Origin: Liberibacter crescens BT-1
GTDB lineage: Bacteria > Pseudomonadota > Alphaproteobacteria > Rhizobiales > Rhizobiaceae
Direction of reading: 5' to 3'
NCBI RefSeq assembly: GCF_000325745.1
Contig: NC_019907.1
Coordinates: forward strand, 330,001-394,000
DNA: 64,000 bases
Positions 1 to 10,998 of this stretch are shown here, piece after piece (positions within the stretch are counted from its first letter, which is position 1; each line of letters begins with the position of its first letter). Made by a program: the position numbers and the translations under genes. The notes beneath the pieces were generated by a model that worked only from the letters and a program-made list of their open reading frames with translations, searched no databases and was not told where the DNA came from.

Positions 1-969
<969 letters not shown>

Positions 970-1007
970 CGTTCTCATTGACTATTATCATCTTTTTTGC
1001 CCTTTAT

Positions 1008-1127
1008 AGACCTGGTGGCTTTTGCGGAGTGACTGCACCCGTTCCCATTCCGAACACGGCCGTGAAACGCTCCAGCGCCTATGGTACTTCGTCTTAAGAC
1101 GCGGAAGAGTCGGTCGTTGCCAGGTCT
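1008..1127 (+). rRNA. rrf: 5S ribosomal RNA
   Basis: This is a 120-nt gene whose ends pair perfectly (AGACCTGG at 1008-1015 with CCAGGTCT at 1120-1127). It has the conserved loop sequence CCGTTCCCATTCCGAACACGG and lies about 40 nt after the 23S end, as expected for an rrn operon. The end coordinates come from the terminal stem and may be off by one or two bases. Confidence 0.96.
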
Positions 1128-1186
1128 ATAAAAGGCAATCCATGAAAACTTGTAATCATGGTTCATTTAAAAAACTCAATCTATAT

Positions 1187-1263
<77 letters not shown>

Positions 1264-1767
1264 AGGTCCAAGTATAAAAAATAAAAATCACCCAACATAT
1301 CAAAATATATAAAAATTGATAGAGAACATTTTACTTCGTATGTCAGGATCGTCACTCAAAAACGTTGTTGATCTTGTGAAGGGATTTTTGCCTTTCTTGA
1401 GGTTAGAAAAATGATTAGTATCAAATAGATAATGTGTGCTAATGCTGAGACGACTGCAAGGGTTTTTGTTGTTTTTCTTTTAATAATTGGGATGAGTTCT
1501 GATTGATCTTTATTCATTATTATGTCTATAAGACATTTTTTATTATTCTACATGTCTGTGCATTAATACAGAAAATCTAATTAAAGCAACCACAATTCAT
1601 ATTTCTAAAGAAGGTTCCAAAGATGTTGTCATTACATAGAATTTGTAATTACCTTTTTAACTTAAAAGATAGATAAATTAAGTTTTGAGTGTCTTCTCCT
1701 TGTCCTTTTTACAACGATTAAGGAGAAGGTATTTATTGGTTTAACTATGATGTAGTTGTTATTGGGA
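1264..1767. other. Gene-free AT-rich spacer
   Basis: About 500 bases lie between the tRNA-fMet gene and the convergent sodB gene. I see no credible coding frame, no RNA gene and no clear intrinsic terminator after the rrn operon. Confidence 0.6.
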
Positions 1768-2373
1768 CTATAGGTTTATTGCTTTTTCATAGAGTTCAAG
1801 AACTTGTTCCCAGTTGATGAGGTAATCTACAAAAGCTTCTAAATATTTTGTACGCATGTTATAATAATCCAAGTAATAAGCATGTTCCCAAACATCTATA
1901 CCAAGAATTGGTTTTGCTCCGTGTAAAAGAGGATTCTCACCATTCTGTGTTTTAGAAATCTCTAGTTTATTGTTTTTAACAGATACCCAACACCAACCAG
2001 CTCCGAATTGAGTGGTACCTGCTGTAATAAAATCAGACTTAAACTTTTCGTAACCACCAAGATCTGAATCAATTGCAGATTGAAGAATGCTAGGTAATTT
2101 CTTTCCGCCGCCACCTTTTTTCATCAATGTCCAAAAGAGTTTATGATTATAATGTTGAGAAATATTGTTGAAAAGTGCAGAATTCAGACCATAGGATTTT
2201 AGTATGATTTCTTCAATAGATAAATCAGACATACCAGAATCAGCTGCAAGTTTTGTACTGTTTTCAGCGTATGTTTTATGATGCTTGCCATGGTGACATT
2301 CAAGGGTTTTACGTGACATGTAAGGTTCAAGTGCATCGTAATCATAAGGGAGATCGGGTAATTCGAAAGGCAT
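1768..2373 (-). CDS. sodB: Superoxide dismutase, Fe/Mn type
   Basis: Converts superoxide to oxygen and hydrogen peroxide in the cytoplasm. The 201-residue product has the two-domain Fe/Mn SOD layout. Metal ligands are visible as His27 (CHHGKHH), His77 (SQHYNHKLFW) and the Asp and His of DVWEHAYYLDYYN near the C-terminus. The reading frame extends 10 codons upstream, but the ATG at 2373 gives the conserved N-terminus MPFELPDLPY and has a purine-rich site (CCTGGAG) about 7 nt before it, so I use that start. The metal (Fe, Mn or either) cannot be fixed by eye. It is monocistronic, with the neighbour gene divergent. Confidence 0.96.
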   Translation of the reverse strand: MPFELPDLPYDYDALEPYMSRKTLECHHGKHHKTYAENSTKLAADSGMSDLSIEEIILKSYGLNSALFNNISQHYNHKLFWTLMKKGGGGKKLPSILQSAIDSDLGGYEKFKSDFITAGTTQFGAGWCWVSVKNNKLEISKTQNGENPLLHGAKPILGIDVWEHAYYLDYYNMRTKYLEAFVDYLINWEQVLELYEKAINL

Positions 2374-2562
2374 TGTTTTCCTCCAGGTTAAAAAAATATT
2401 CAATATAATAAAGGAATAGAACTTTAGCAGGTAACTGGCAATAAAAATAGCTGATAATAATAAAATATTTTAGATTACTTTAATAAGTTTATTATTTTCG
2501 TTGTTGTTTATTCCTATGAATTTTGTTAAAGTAAGGAAATTTTTAGGAGAAATGTAGAAGTT

Positions 2563-3186
2563 ATGATTAATACGACATTTATAAAGAAGTTTTTTATTAT
2601 TTTTGTTGTTTTTTCCGTGCAGTGTTTATTGATAGTAAAAGATGTAGCTGCTGCAGATGGTGGTGTGCCACATACAGGATGGTATAAAACTTGTAATAAA
2701 CAAGAAAATAATGATATTTGTATAGTTCAAAATGTTGTTGTTGCTGATGGAGGTCAACTTGTGACTGCTGTTGGTATTATATATGTGGAAGGTAAGGTTA
2801 ATAAGAAATTAATTCAGGTTTCTGTTCCATCTGCAAGGTATACTCGTTCTGGGATTACTATGCGGATTGATAATGGAAAAGCTCAAAAAATGGATTATTT
2901 AGTTTGTATGCCTGATAAGTGTATGACTGAAATAAATCTTGCAGATTCTATGTTGAATAGCCTTAAAAAGGGTAATGAAATTACATTATCTTCTGTCAAT
3001 TATCGTCGTGTTGAAAATCCTATTAAGATATCACTTAAAGGTTTTGCAGAAACATACAGTCGTCCACCAATGTCAGAATCAGAACTAGAAGACAGTCAAC
3101 GTAAAATGCAAGAAAGCATGCAGAAAAAAGCCGACGATGTTCGTAAAAAGCTTGAAGATGCTCAGGATGCTGCAACCAAGAAATAA
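2563..3186 (+). CDS. Invasion-associated locus B (IalB) family exported protein
   Basis: A 207-residue secreted protein. Residues 1-31 form a signal peptide (KKFFIIFVVF core, cleavage near VAAA-DGG). The centre matches the IalB fold: HTGWYKTC near the start, a C-x-x-x-x-C pair (CMPDKC) and alternating beta-strand sequence. The C-terminal 40 residues are charged and likely a coiled coil. IalB was named for Bartonella erythrocyte invasion, but homologues occur across Rhizobiales and their biochemical role is unclear. A good Shine-Dalgarno (TTAGGAGAAA) precedes the ATG. It is a single gene, divergent from sodB. Confidence 0.85.
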   Translation: MINTTFIKKFFIIFVVFSVQCLLIVKDVAAADGGVPHTGWYKTCNKQENNDICIVQNVVVADGGQLVTAVGIIYVEGKVNKKLIQVSVPSARYTRSGITMRIDNGKAQKMDYLVCMPDKCMTEINLADSMLNSLKKGNEITLSSVNYRRVENPIKISLKGFAETYSRPPMSESELEDSQRKMQESMQKKADDVRKKLEDAQDAATKK

Positions 3187-3654
3187 TTAGTGGTGATATT
3201 TATATAAATAATAAACATTAATTTTGCTTGTAAAGTGCTAAAAAATAATTAGAGATTGATTTGCTATAAAACAGAAATCCAGAGAAAATTTAGAAGTGGA
3301 GTATAAGCTTTAGGTTTATTCTATGATTGCCTAAGATAAAATTTTCTTCCTTGACGCAATACTTCTAACTTCATCACAAGTCAATTAAATCTAGGTAGAA
3401 GTATATAGAGGCATATGCATTTGTAGTGATGAATATTAGTAAAAGGCAATAGCCATTCATTTTAATATATACTGTTATTGAATACTAAGATAAGATAACT
3501 ATCAATACGGATAGTATAGGAGATATAACTTTTTCCCTTCTATCGCAGTGGACAAGGCATATTTGAAATATGCTAGACACTATTACTAATATTTTTTTTG
3601 TATCAGATTGAATATTCATATAAATGAAGTTATGATCTTGAATGGGAGTCATTT
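3187..3654. other. Gene-free AT-rich spacer
   Basis: About 470 bases with many stops in all frames. It contains the upstream region of the DUF442 gene, whose GGGAG ribosome-binding site lies at its right edge. I see no other feature. Confidence 0.6.
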
Positions 3655-4092
3655 ATGAATATTATTAAAATAACTGAAAAATTTTCAATTTCATCTCAAC
3701 CATTATTAACGGATTTTTCTGAACTTAAACGCAAAGGTTTTGTTAAGATCATTAATAATCGTTGTGATAATGAAGAGCCTGGGCAGTTGACTTCAGAAAA
3801 TGAGAGAGAAGCTGCGTATGCTATTGGATTGGAATATGCTCACATTCCTATTAGTGGCAGGATGAATATTACTGACGTAAATAAAAATGATTTTTTACAT
3901 GCTATTAATAGCAGTCCACAACCAGTGATAGCGCATTGTAAGAGCGGCGCACGTTCTTTTGGTCTTTGGATAAAGTCTGGAATATTCAAAATACAAGACG
4001 AACAAGAATTGCTTGAGATTGCTGAAAGACTTGGTCTGGATAAAAAATTAGCTGCTAACTGGATTAATACACTCCGTAATGAGAACTTATAA
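3655..4092 (+). CDS. DUF442 / TIGR01244 family phosphatase-like or sulfur-transferase protein
   Basis: A 145-residue cytoplasmic protein with a dual-specificity-phosphatase-like fold. The start (FSISSQPLLTDFSELKRKGFVKIINNR) and the P-loop-type active site HCKSGAR near residue 96 match the beta-lactamase hydrolase-like phosphatase (BLH, DUF442) family. In many rhizobia and in Xylella this domain is fused to or paired with an ETHE1-type persulfide dioxygenase in sulfide detoxification. No such partner is adjacent here, so the substrate is unknown. The catalytic Cys and Arg are intact. It starts at ATG 3655 after a GGGAG site. Confidence 0.82.
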   Translation: MNIIKITEKFSISSQPLLTDFSELKRKGFVKIINNRCDNEEPGQLTSENEREAAYAIGLEYAHIPISGRMNITDVNKNDFLHAINSSPQPVIAHCKSGARSFGLWIKSGIFKIQDEQELLEIAERLGLDKKLAANWINTLRNENL

Positions 4093-4880
4093 AATAATTA
4101 ATATTACTCATGCATTAATGTTACCTTAGCCAAGAGCTATATTGTATTCATTAGATAATAGAGTGCCAAGCTTTATTATTTGTAATGTTAAGGGAAATAG
4201 ATGAATTTTTTACATCCAGAATATTTTTTCTCGTGTCTTTACTGTAATAGTGTTGATTTTTAAAAAATTAAATTGTGGTTTTTTGAGATTCTCGGTTGAG
4301 GGTCTTTTTATATATAGCCTTGTCCTGTTCATTTGAAAAAATACTTGGTGTTCCTATCTCTTTTATAATTTTTAAAAATCCTTTTATAGAATAGTTATTG
4401 TATCTTATATGATACATCTACTATCGACTGATTTTTTACAATGATAGCTACTTTATTGCCATTTCAGCATTAAATATATTACTTAACATCAAGAAAAAAT
4501 AATATCAATGCACCTGAAAGTCAGAAACCATGAGAGATATTGATAATGATATCGTTATTTATTTGGATATTTTTCTCTTTTTAATAAACTATATGAAACT
4601 GATTAATAATTACAATAATTCTTTGAATTATGTAAATATGTCTACTTTTCTGTGATAGAATAAATTATAATAATATTATTGATCATGAATTTTATGTAAT
4701 ATTACTTCAGAAATATGTATCTCATTATAGAGAGAATATTCTGTAAATTAAAGAAAGACGAAAGTGTCTTTGAAAATCCTAATTTTCTATTTATTCTGCT
4801 ATAGCTTTTATTAAGAAGTGTGTTTATTAATAAAACACAATAGAAAATGGCACATTCCTATATTGTATCTATTAATAGAA
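4093..4880. other. Long gene-free spacer upstream of ntrY
   Basis: Nearly 800 AT-rich bases. In typical Rhizobiales the ntrB-ntrC genes lie just upstream of ntrY. I find no recognisable remnant of either, only short stop-ridden frames. It presumably holds the ntrY promoter. Confidence 0.5.
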
Positions 4881-7151
4881 ATGAAAAATTCAAAAACTGT
4901 ATCTGAAAAAAAAATATTGAGAACTTCCATATTTTTTTTATTATCTGGTTGGTCTTTAATTGGTAGTTCAATGCTAGCTGGTGGTGCTCTCTTGTGTGCA
5001 ATCACTACTTTGATTATTTTATTAGGTCTAACTCCTATCTCTCCTACAGATTCTGGTATTATAGTTTATTCTGTAGGAATTAACGCGATATTTTCTATAG
5101 GATTAATTTTATTAATTATTCGAGAAGTTAGGTCTCTTCTTAGAGAAAAATCGCATGGTCGTGCAGCTGCACGCTTACATATCCGTATGGCAGTGCAATT
5201 TTCTTTAGTTGCAATAATTCCTGCTATTCTTGTCGCAATTTTTGCCTTTATAACTTTAAATACTGGCTTGGATCGTTGGTTTTCTATCCGTACTCAATCA
5301 ATAGTTCAATTTTCTAAAGATGTAGCTGCAGCCTATATAGAACAAAATGCTTTTTATCTTCAGAGTCAAACTGAAACAATGGCCGAAGAACTTGAGCGTA
5401 ATCATTCTTTATTTAATCTCAATCGTGAAAAATTTATTGAAATTCTTACAAATCAAGCACGTAATCGTGGTTTACTTGGAGCTTTTCTAGTAAAACGTGA
5501 TGGATCCGTTATAATAGGAGCAAATATAAAAACAGAAAAACGTCTTCCTGCTGTACCTTCAGATGTCTGGGAATCTGTTTTAAAAGGGAAAATAACTCTT
5601 ATTCCTCCAGGAATAACAAATCTTGTAGGAGCTATTTGTAAACTCAATAATTTACCTGGAGCTTTTCTTTATACAATGCGAATTGTTGATTTTGAAGTGA
5701 TGCAAGCCAGAGAACTCGCAGAAAGGAATATTGAAGAATATAAAACAATGGACAAAGATCGGACAACAATTCAAATTGCTTTTGCTGTTGTTTATCTTAC
5801 TTTTGTATTATTTGTTCTTGTTTCTGCAATTTGGACAGCTATTGCTGTTGCGGATCGTCTTGTAAGACCTATTCGTCTTTTGATTAGTGCTGCTAACAGT
5901 GTTACTTCTGGTAATTTGAGTGTTATTGTCCCTGTAGAAGGTTCAGATGACGATATTAACCATTTATCACATACTTTTAATAAAATGATTGTAGAAATTC
6001 GTTCACAACAGGATGAAATTCTTAAAGCTAAAAGTGAGGTAGAAAACCGTCGGCGTTTTATTGAAGCAGTTTTATCAGGAGTAAACGCAGCTGTCATTGG
6101 CATTGAAAGTAATCAAAAAATTACTATTGTAAACCGTTTTTGTGAACTCTTACTAAGAAAATCGGCAAAAGACCTCATAGGAAAATATCTTTTTGATGTT
6201 TCTCCAGAAATTAGTTCCGTTTTTGTAGAAGCAAAAACACGTTATCGTGAGGATTTTTGTAAACAAATTAGCTTCATAAATAATAATACAGAACATACAA
6301 TTTCTGTTCATATTACAAACGAAGAAGATAACGGTAAGTCTTATGTGATTACTATAGATGATATCACTGATTTAGTGGTAGCACAGCGTTCTAATGCTTG
6401 GGCTGATGTAGCTAGGCGTATTGCACATGAAATTAAAAATCCTCTCACACCAATTCAACTTTCTGCTGAAAGAATTCAACGTCGTTATGGTAATCAAATT
6501 AATCCAAATGATCGACAGATCTTTGAACAATGCACACAAACAATTATTAGGCAAGTCAATGATATAGATCGAATGGTGGATGAATTTTCTTCTTTCACGC
6601 GTATGCCTAAGCCTTCTTTACAATTAATTGATTTAACTACTATTATCAATGATGCAATATTCCTTCGTGAGATAGAAGCAGATGATATTACTTTTATACG
6701 TGATTTAGGTAATGTTTCTTTGGAGGGTATGTTTGATGGACGTCTATTAGGTCAGGCTTTTGGTAATCTTATAAAAAATGCAGTAGAATCAATCCGAACT
6801 GTTCATTCTCATGAAGAAAGAAGTGAAAAAAAGATTCTTGTATCTGCTATTTATGATAAGGAACATGATTATTTCATTATTGATATTATTGATAATGGTC
6901 GTGGTTTACCTGTGGAAAATCGTCACCGTATTTTTGAACCATATGTTACAATGCGCGAAGAAGGTACAGGTTTAGGCCTTACAATTGTTAAAAAGATTGT
7001 AGAAGACCATGGTGGGCAACTTGAATTAAACGATGCGCCTGTTGATTTTGATAATGGTCGCGGAGCGATGATTCGTGTACGTCTTCCATACATAAAAATC
7101 ACGGAGATAAAAACTTCTAGTAATAATGGAAAAGAAATTGATGAAAGCTGA
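4881..7151 (+). CDS. ntrY: Nitrogen-regulation sensor histidine kinase NtrY
   Basis: Membrane-bound sensor kinase that phosphorylates NtrX. It has several N-terminal membrane segments (four or so by eye), an extracytoplasmic stretch, a HAMP-like linker after the next membrane segment, a PAS region (VLSGVNAAVIGIE...), then a HisKA domain with the H-box (RRIAHEIKNPLTPIQLSAER) and a HATPase domain with N-box (FGNLIKNAVES), G1 (DIIDNGRGLP) and G2 (GTGLGLTIVKK). The frame opens with GTG at 4818, but ATG 4881 is the first ATG and suits the family N-terminus. Neither start has a strong ribosome site. It overlaps ntrX, so the pair is translationally linked. It probably senses redox or envelope state rather than acting through NtrBC, which are not next to it here. 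Confidence 0.95.
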   Translation: MKNSKTVSEKKILRTSIFFLLSGWSLIGSSMLAGGALLCAITTLIILLGLTPISPTDSGIIVYSVGINAIFSIGLILLIIREVRSLLREKSHGRAAARLHIRMAVQFSLVAIIPAILVAIFAFITLNTGLDRWFSIRTQSIVQFSKDVAAAYIEQNAFYLQSQTETMAEELERNHSLFNLNREKFIEILTNQARNRGLLGAFLVKRDGSVIIGANIKTEKRLPAVPSDVWESVLKGKITLIPPGITNLVGAICKLNNLPGAFLYTMRIVDFEVMQARELAERNIEEYKTMDKDRTTIQIAFAVVYLTFVLFVLVSAIWTAIAVADRLVRPIRLLISAANSVTSGNLSVIVPVEGSDDDINHLSHTFNKMIVEIRSQQDEILKAKSEVENRRRFIEAVLSGVNAAVIGIESNQKITIVNRFCELLLRKSAKDLIGKYLFDVSPEISSVFVEAKTRYREDFCKQISFINNNTEHTISVHITNEEDNGKSYVITIDDITDLVVAQRSNAWADVARRIAHEIKNPLTPIQLSAERIQRRYGNQINPNDRQIFEQCTQTIIRQVNDIDRMVDEFSSFTRMPKPSLQLIDLTTIINDAIFLREIEADDITFIRDLGNVSLEGMFDGRLLGQAFGNLIKNAVESIRTVHSHEERSEKKILVSAIYDKEHDYFIIDIIDNGRGLPVENRHRIFEPYVTMREEGTGLGLTIVKKIVEDHGGQLELNDAPVDFDNGRGAMIRVRLPYIKITEIKTSSNNGKEIDES

Positions 7152-8502
7152 TATTTTGATTGTTGATGATGAAAAAGATATCCGTGAGATGGTATCTGGT
7201 ATCCTTGTTGATGAGGGTTATACGACACGCACTGCGCATGATTCCAATACTGCTCTTATGGAAATTTCTAATCATGTTCCCCAACTTGTGTTATTGGATA
7301 TATGGATAGAAGGTTCATCTATGGATGGTATGTCTTTGCTTGATGAAATAAAGAATCATTATCCGGATATTCCAGTTGTCATGATTTCTGGACACGGGAA
7401 TATTGAGACAGCAGTTTCAGCGATAAAACGAGGAGCGTTTGATTATATAGAAAAGCCCTTTGAAACAGATCGATTGCTGGTAAGTGTTCATAGAGCATTG
7501 GAAAATTCGAGTCTCAAGCGAGAAGTTTGTCAATTAAGAAGGCAGATAGGAGAAGAAGAATTAATTGGTAGTTCCGTAGCTGTTTCACAGTTACGTCAAA
7601 CTATAGATCGAGTAGCTCCAACGAATAGTCGAGTTATGATTTTTGGACCATCAGGTTCTGGAAAAGAACTTGTTGCTCGTCTTATTCATAAAAAATCTGC
7701 AAGAAGATCTGGATCTTTTATTGTTTTAAGTGCAGCAAATATAACATCTGAGTTTATGGAAATTGCACTTTTTGGTATAGAAGGTTCTTCTGAAAGGCCA
7801 AGAAAGATTGGCTTGTTAGAGGAGGCTCATCAGGGGACTCTTTACATTGATGAAATTGCAGATATGCCACGTGAGACACAAAATAAAATTTTGCGTGTAC
7901 TTGTTGAGCAGCAATTTGAGCGGGTTGGTGGGGTTAAACGTGTTAAAGTGGATGTACGTATTATTTCATCTACAGCGGTTAATCTTGAAAATCGTATCTC
8001 AGAAGGGCTGTTTAGAGAGGATCTTTATTATCGCTTGGCAGTAGTTCCTATTCGAGTTCCTGCTCTTATTGAAAGAAGAGAGGATATTCCTATTTTAACA
8101 GAGAATATAATAAAAAAAATTTGCCAACAAATAGGAATACGATCTCGGTATATCAATGATGATGCTATGGCTATTCTTCAAGCATATGAATGGCCAGGAA
8201 ATATCCGTGAACTGAGAAATAATTTAGAGCGAATTATAATTCTTACGAACAGAGAAGAATCAGAATCAGAGATTACTGCTGATATGTTACCTGCAGACCT
8301 TAGTGAATTTTTGCCGAAAATTTCTATAGATAATAATTATCGTATCATGGCTTTACCCTTGCGCGAAGCCAGAGAAATGTTTGAAAAAAACTATTTAATA
8401 GCGCAAATTAATAGATTTGGAAGAAATATTTCTCGTACAGCAGAATTCGTTGGTATGGAACGTTCAGCCCTTCATCGAAAATTAAAATCTCTGGGATTGT
8501 AG
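7141..8502 (+). CDS. ntrX: Response regulator NtrX, without the sigma-54 contact motif
   Basis: Partner regulator of NtrY. The receiver domain has the acidic pocket DDE (residues 9-11), phospho-acceptor Asp53 and the Thr/Ser and Lys switch residues (MISGHG, EKPFE). The AAA+ domain has Walker A (GPSGSGKE) and Walker B (GTLYIDEIADMP). The C-terminus is a Fis-type helix-turn-helix (NISRTAEFVGMERSALHRKLKSLGL region). Where sigma-54 activators have GAFTGA, this protein reads LFGIEGSSERPRKIG, so it probably acts as a sigma-54-independent DNA-binding regulator, as described for some alphaproteobacterial NtrX. An in-frame ATG lies at 7126, but 7141 gives MKADILIVDDE and has GGAAAAG upstream. It overlaps ntrY by 11 nt. 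Confidence 0.94.
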   Translation: MKADILIVDDEKDIREMVSGILVDEGYTTRTAHDSNTALMEISNHVPQLVLLDIWIEGSSMDGMSLLDEIKNHYPDIPVVMISGHGNIETAVSAIKRGAFDYIEKPFETDRLLVSVHRALENSSLKREVCQLRRQIGEEELIGSSVAVSQLRQTIDRVAPTNSRVMIFGPSGSGKELVARLIHKKSARRSGSFIVLSAANITSEFMEIALFGIEGSSERPRKIGLLEEAHQGTLYIDEIADMPRETQNKILRVLVEQQFERVGGVKRVKVDVRIISSTAVNLENRISEGLFREDLYYRLAVVPIRVPALIERREDIPILTENIIKKICQQIGIRSRYINDDAMAILQAYEWPGNIRELRNNLERIIILTNREESESEITADMLPADLSEFLPKISIDNNYRIMALPLREAREMFEKNYLIAQINRFGRNISRTAEFVGMERSALHRKLKSLGL

Positions 8503-8809
8503 AAGATTAAATAGATTTACGTAAAATATATAGATTATAAACTTCTTTTTTTAATTTTTCAGGGTAGGTTAATAAAAAAGTCTTAAAAAGAGGATAAAGA
8601 TCTAGTTTATGATAAACTAATTTAGTTTTCATAGAATTAAAGTTGATTACTAAGAAAGAATACTTCATGTAAAAATTACATTATTATGCATTTGAAATGT
8701 AAATACTCAAATAAACAATAGTAAATATAATAAAGGCAATTTATTTAGAAAACTTTAATCGTGAAAACAACAAAAAACTCATTATATTGAAGCTATATCA
8801 ACGATGAAA
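8503..8809. other. Gene-free spacer downstream of ntrX
   Basis: Just over 300 AT-rich bases. In other Rhizobiales trkA and hfq-hflX follow ntrX. Nothing resembling them is visible here. Confidence 0.5.
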
Positions 8810-8897
8810 TGGCGGAAGGGATAGGATTCGAACCTACGGATAGTTTCCCATCTCTGGTTTTCAAGACCAGCGCCTTAAACCACTCGGCCACCCTTCC
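8810..8897 (-). tRNA. tRNA-Ser (TGA)
   Basis: An 88-nt gene on the minus strand with acceptor stem GGAAGGG/CCCTTCC, discriminator G and encoded CCA (8810-8812). The anticodon stem is CTGGT/ACCAG with anticodon TGA, and there is a long class II variable arm typical of tRNA-Ser. It reads UCN serine codons, in particular UCA. Confidence 0.97.
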
Positions 8898-9186
8898 TGA
8901 TATATTAAAATTAACAGTTATTACATTAAATATACTATGCAGAAAATTTTTGTGTAATACAAGATTAAAATAGGATGAGAACAATCAAATAATGATTGAT
9001 AGATATTTTTTCATTTTTAAAAACACGAACGGATTTTGGTATTTAAATCAGATATTGTATTGTTTCCCATATGTTCAGTAAAAATTTCTTTTTTATGTAA
9101 AAGAGATTTCAGGATTGATAAGGATTATCTGTTTTTTAAAAGTATAGGTTAATTTTTGTAACAGATTATTTCAACTTATAACTTTT

Positions 9187-9221
9187 CAGGCCAGATCAGA
9201 CACAAAGTTCTGCCCGGCCTG
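9187..9221. terminator. GC-rich inverted repeat after the MFS transporter gene
   Basis: CAGGCC (9187-9192) and GGCCTG (9216-9221) form an outer stem, and CAGA/TCTG can pair inside it. It lies 28 nt past the stop of the minus-strand transporter and is strikingly GC-rich for its surroundings. There is no long T-tract on the minus strand, so termination is only an inference. The rest of 8898-9249 holds nothing else recognisable. Confidence 0.35.
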
Positions 9222-9249
9222 CTTTATCAGAAATAACTGTATGATGCTT

Positions 9250-10585
9250 TTAATCTTGTATCAACAATTCCTCCAAGCGAAATTTCTTTCTCAGAAGAGT
9301 AGTCTTAAATTTCAGATACGTGCCTACTATTATTGTTACTACAGCAATAAAGAGCATATAATAAGCTGGAGCCATTGGTACGAATTTTGCAAGCGTACTG
9401 ACGGCAATGGGTGTTATGCTTCCAGAAATAGCATAAGCTATATTGTAGGAAAAAGAAATTCCTGAAAAACGGATAACCGACGGAAACAGTCGAACCATGA
9501 CATAAGGTATTGCTCCAATCATTCCGAAAGAAAACTGTGTGATTGTGTAAAAACTATATAAAAAAGTTTTGGATACACCGATCCAGGAATAAAAAGTAAA
9601 ACTGGTAATAGCAAATACTATGCCTGCCAACAGCAGAAAAATTCCAGAATTAACACGATCAATCAGGAAACCAGAACAACATACACCAATGACTAGAAAT
9701 GTTGTCGCCAGGAGATTGGAAGATAAGGCTGTTAAACGGTCATAATGGTATATTGTTTGTAGAAGAGTAGGGGCCATAAGCGATAAAACAATGATGCCTG
9801 CAGATAGAACCCAAGATAGGATTATTGCAATCACAACAGATTCCCGATGATCACGCAGTACTTTTTTCAAAGGCAATTTATGATTTAAAGCACCTATTTT
9901 TTTCATTTCTAGAAATACAGGTGTTTCTTGTAGCCATCGACGAAGCCAGACAGTAAAAAAACCGAACATTCCACCGATGATAAACGGAATACGCCAGGCA
10001 AAGCCAAGAATATGTTCGTTGCTTATAAAATATTCGATCATTGTGGTAATCAGCGATCCAAGCACAATGCCACTGAGCAGGCCAGCCAACACAAAACCGC
10101 AGCTACGGCCTACATATCGGGAAGACGTATGCTCCGAGATATAGGTCCAGGCACCGGGAATCTCACCGCCAATGGCGATGCCCTGGGCAACCCGAAAGAG
10201 CAGGAGAAGGATTGGCGCGGTAACACCAATTGATGTGTAAGTTGGAATAAGTGATATGCCAAGTGTTGTAATGGCCATAAGAAAAATGGAAAAGAAAAAT
10301 ACGCGTTTGCGGCCGATAAGGTCGCCGAAATGGGCAAGTAATATACCGCCAAAGGGACGTGCAAGATATCCTGTGGCAAAGATAGCAAAAGTTTGTGTCA
10401 GACGTAGCCATTCAGGAATATCAGGTGGAAAAAAAAATCTTGCTGATAATAGGCGTAAAGAACACAAAGATGATAAAATCATAGAATTCAAGAGCACCTC
10501 CGAGTGCTGACAAGGCAAGAATACGATTGTTATTCAGAGGAAAATTGTATGTCGTTTTATTTTTTGTATGGTTAGGAAATGACAT
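9250..10585 (-). pseudogene. MHS-family MFS transporter, frameshifted in a 9-base homopolymer
   Basis: Polytopic inner-membrane symporter of the metabolite:H+ symporter (ProP/ShiA/KgtP-like) group. The C-terminal 415 or so codons are open and show the signature loop (AHFGDLIGRKRVFF), RVAQGIAIGGE and about 12 membrane helices. The N-terminus, which should hold helix 1, is encoded from ATG 10585 in another frame (MSFPNHTKN..., then LGGALEFYDFIIFVFF). The frames meet at nine consecutive A/T bases (10429-10437); eight would restore a continuous 444-residue protein. It is therefore a recent pseudogene, a slippage-switched gene or a base-call error. The 5' half is visibly richer in G+C than its surroundings. 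The substrate is unknown. Confidence 0.85.
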
Positions 10586-10998
10586 TGTTTAATAACCTCG
10601 TTTCTAACTAATATTTGGTTGCTAAGCTTTTAATAAAAGCTTAAAAGAGTTATAAGTTAATATTCCTTTAGAAAAATTACAAGCATTTAAATATTAATTT
10701 AATTCTTAAACTTAATAAGTGTTGTATGATGAGAAGAAGATTTTTTGGCCTATCGGTTAGTCGGATCTCATAAAATCAAAATAATTCCATTCCACGATTA
10801 TTTTTATAAACTTAAGACGCGAATGAAGGATAAGGCCTTTAATATTTTAGTGTGTTTAATGTCAATATTGACATTTCAAGAAAATTGCTAAATTTTAGTT
10901 TTTATTAACCATAATTCAGTAAATTATTTTTATAATTCATTTTTGCCATATTCATATCTGAAAATGTTTTAAGAGATTACAGTTGGAATAATTATAAA
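10586..10998. other. Gene-free spacer
   Basis: About 410 AT-rich bases between the divergent transporter and DUF1344 genes. It presumably contains both promoters. I see no coding frame or RNA gene. Confidence 0.5.

Noticed and set aside
4818-4880. GTG start adding 21 residues to NtrY
   Set aside because: No good ribosome site, and the extra residues do not look like the NtrY N-terminus; kept as a possibility only.
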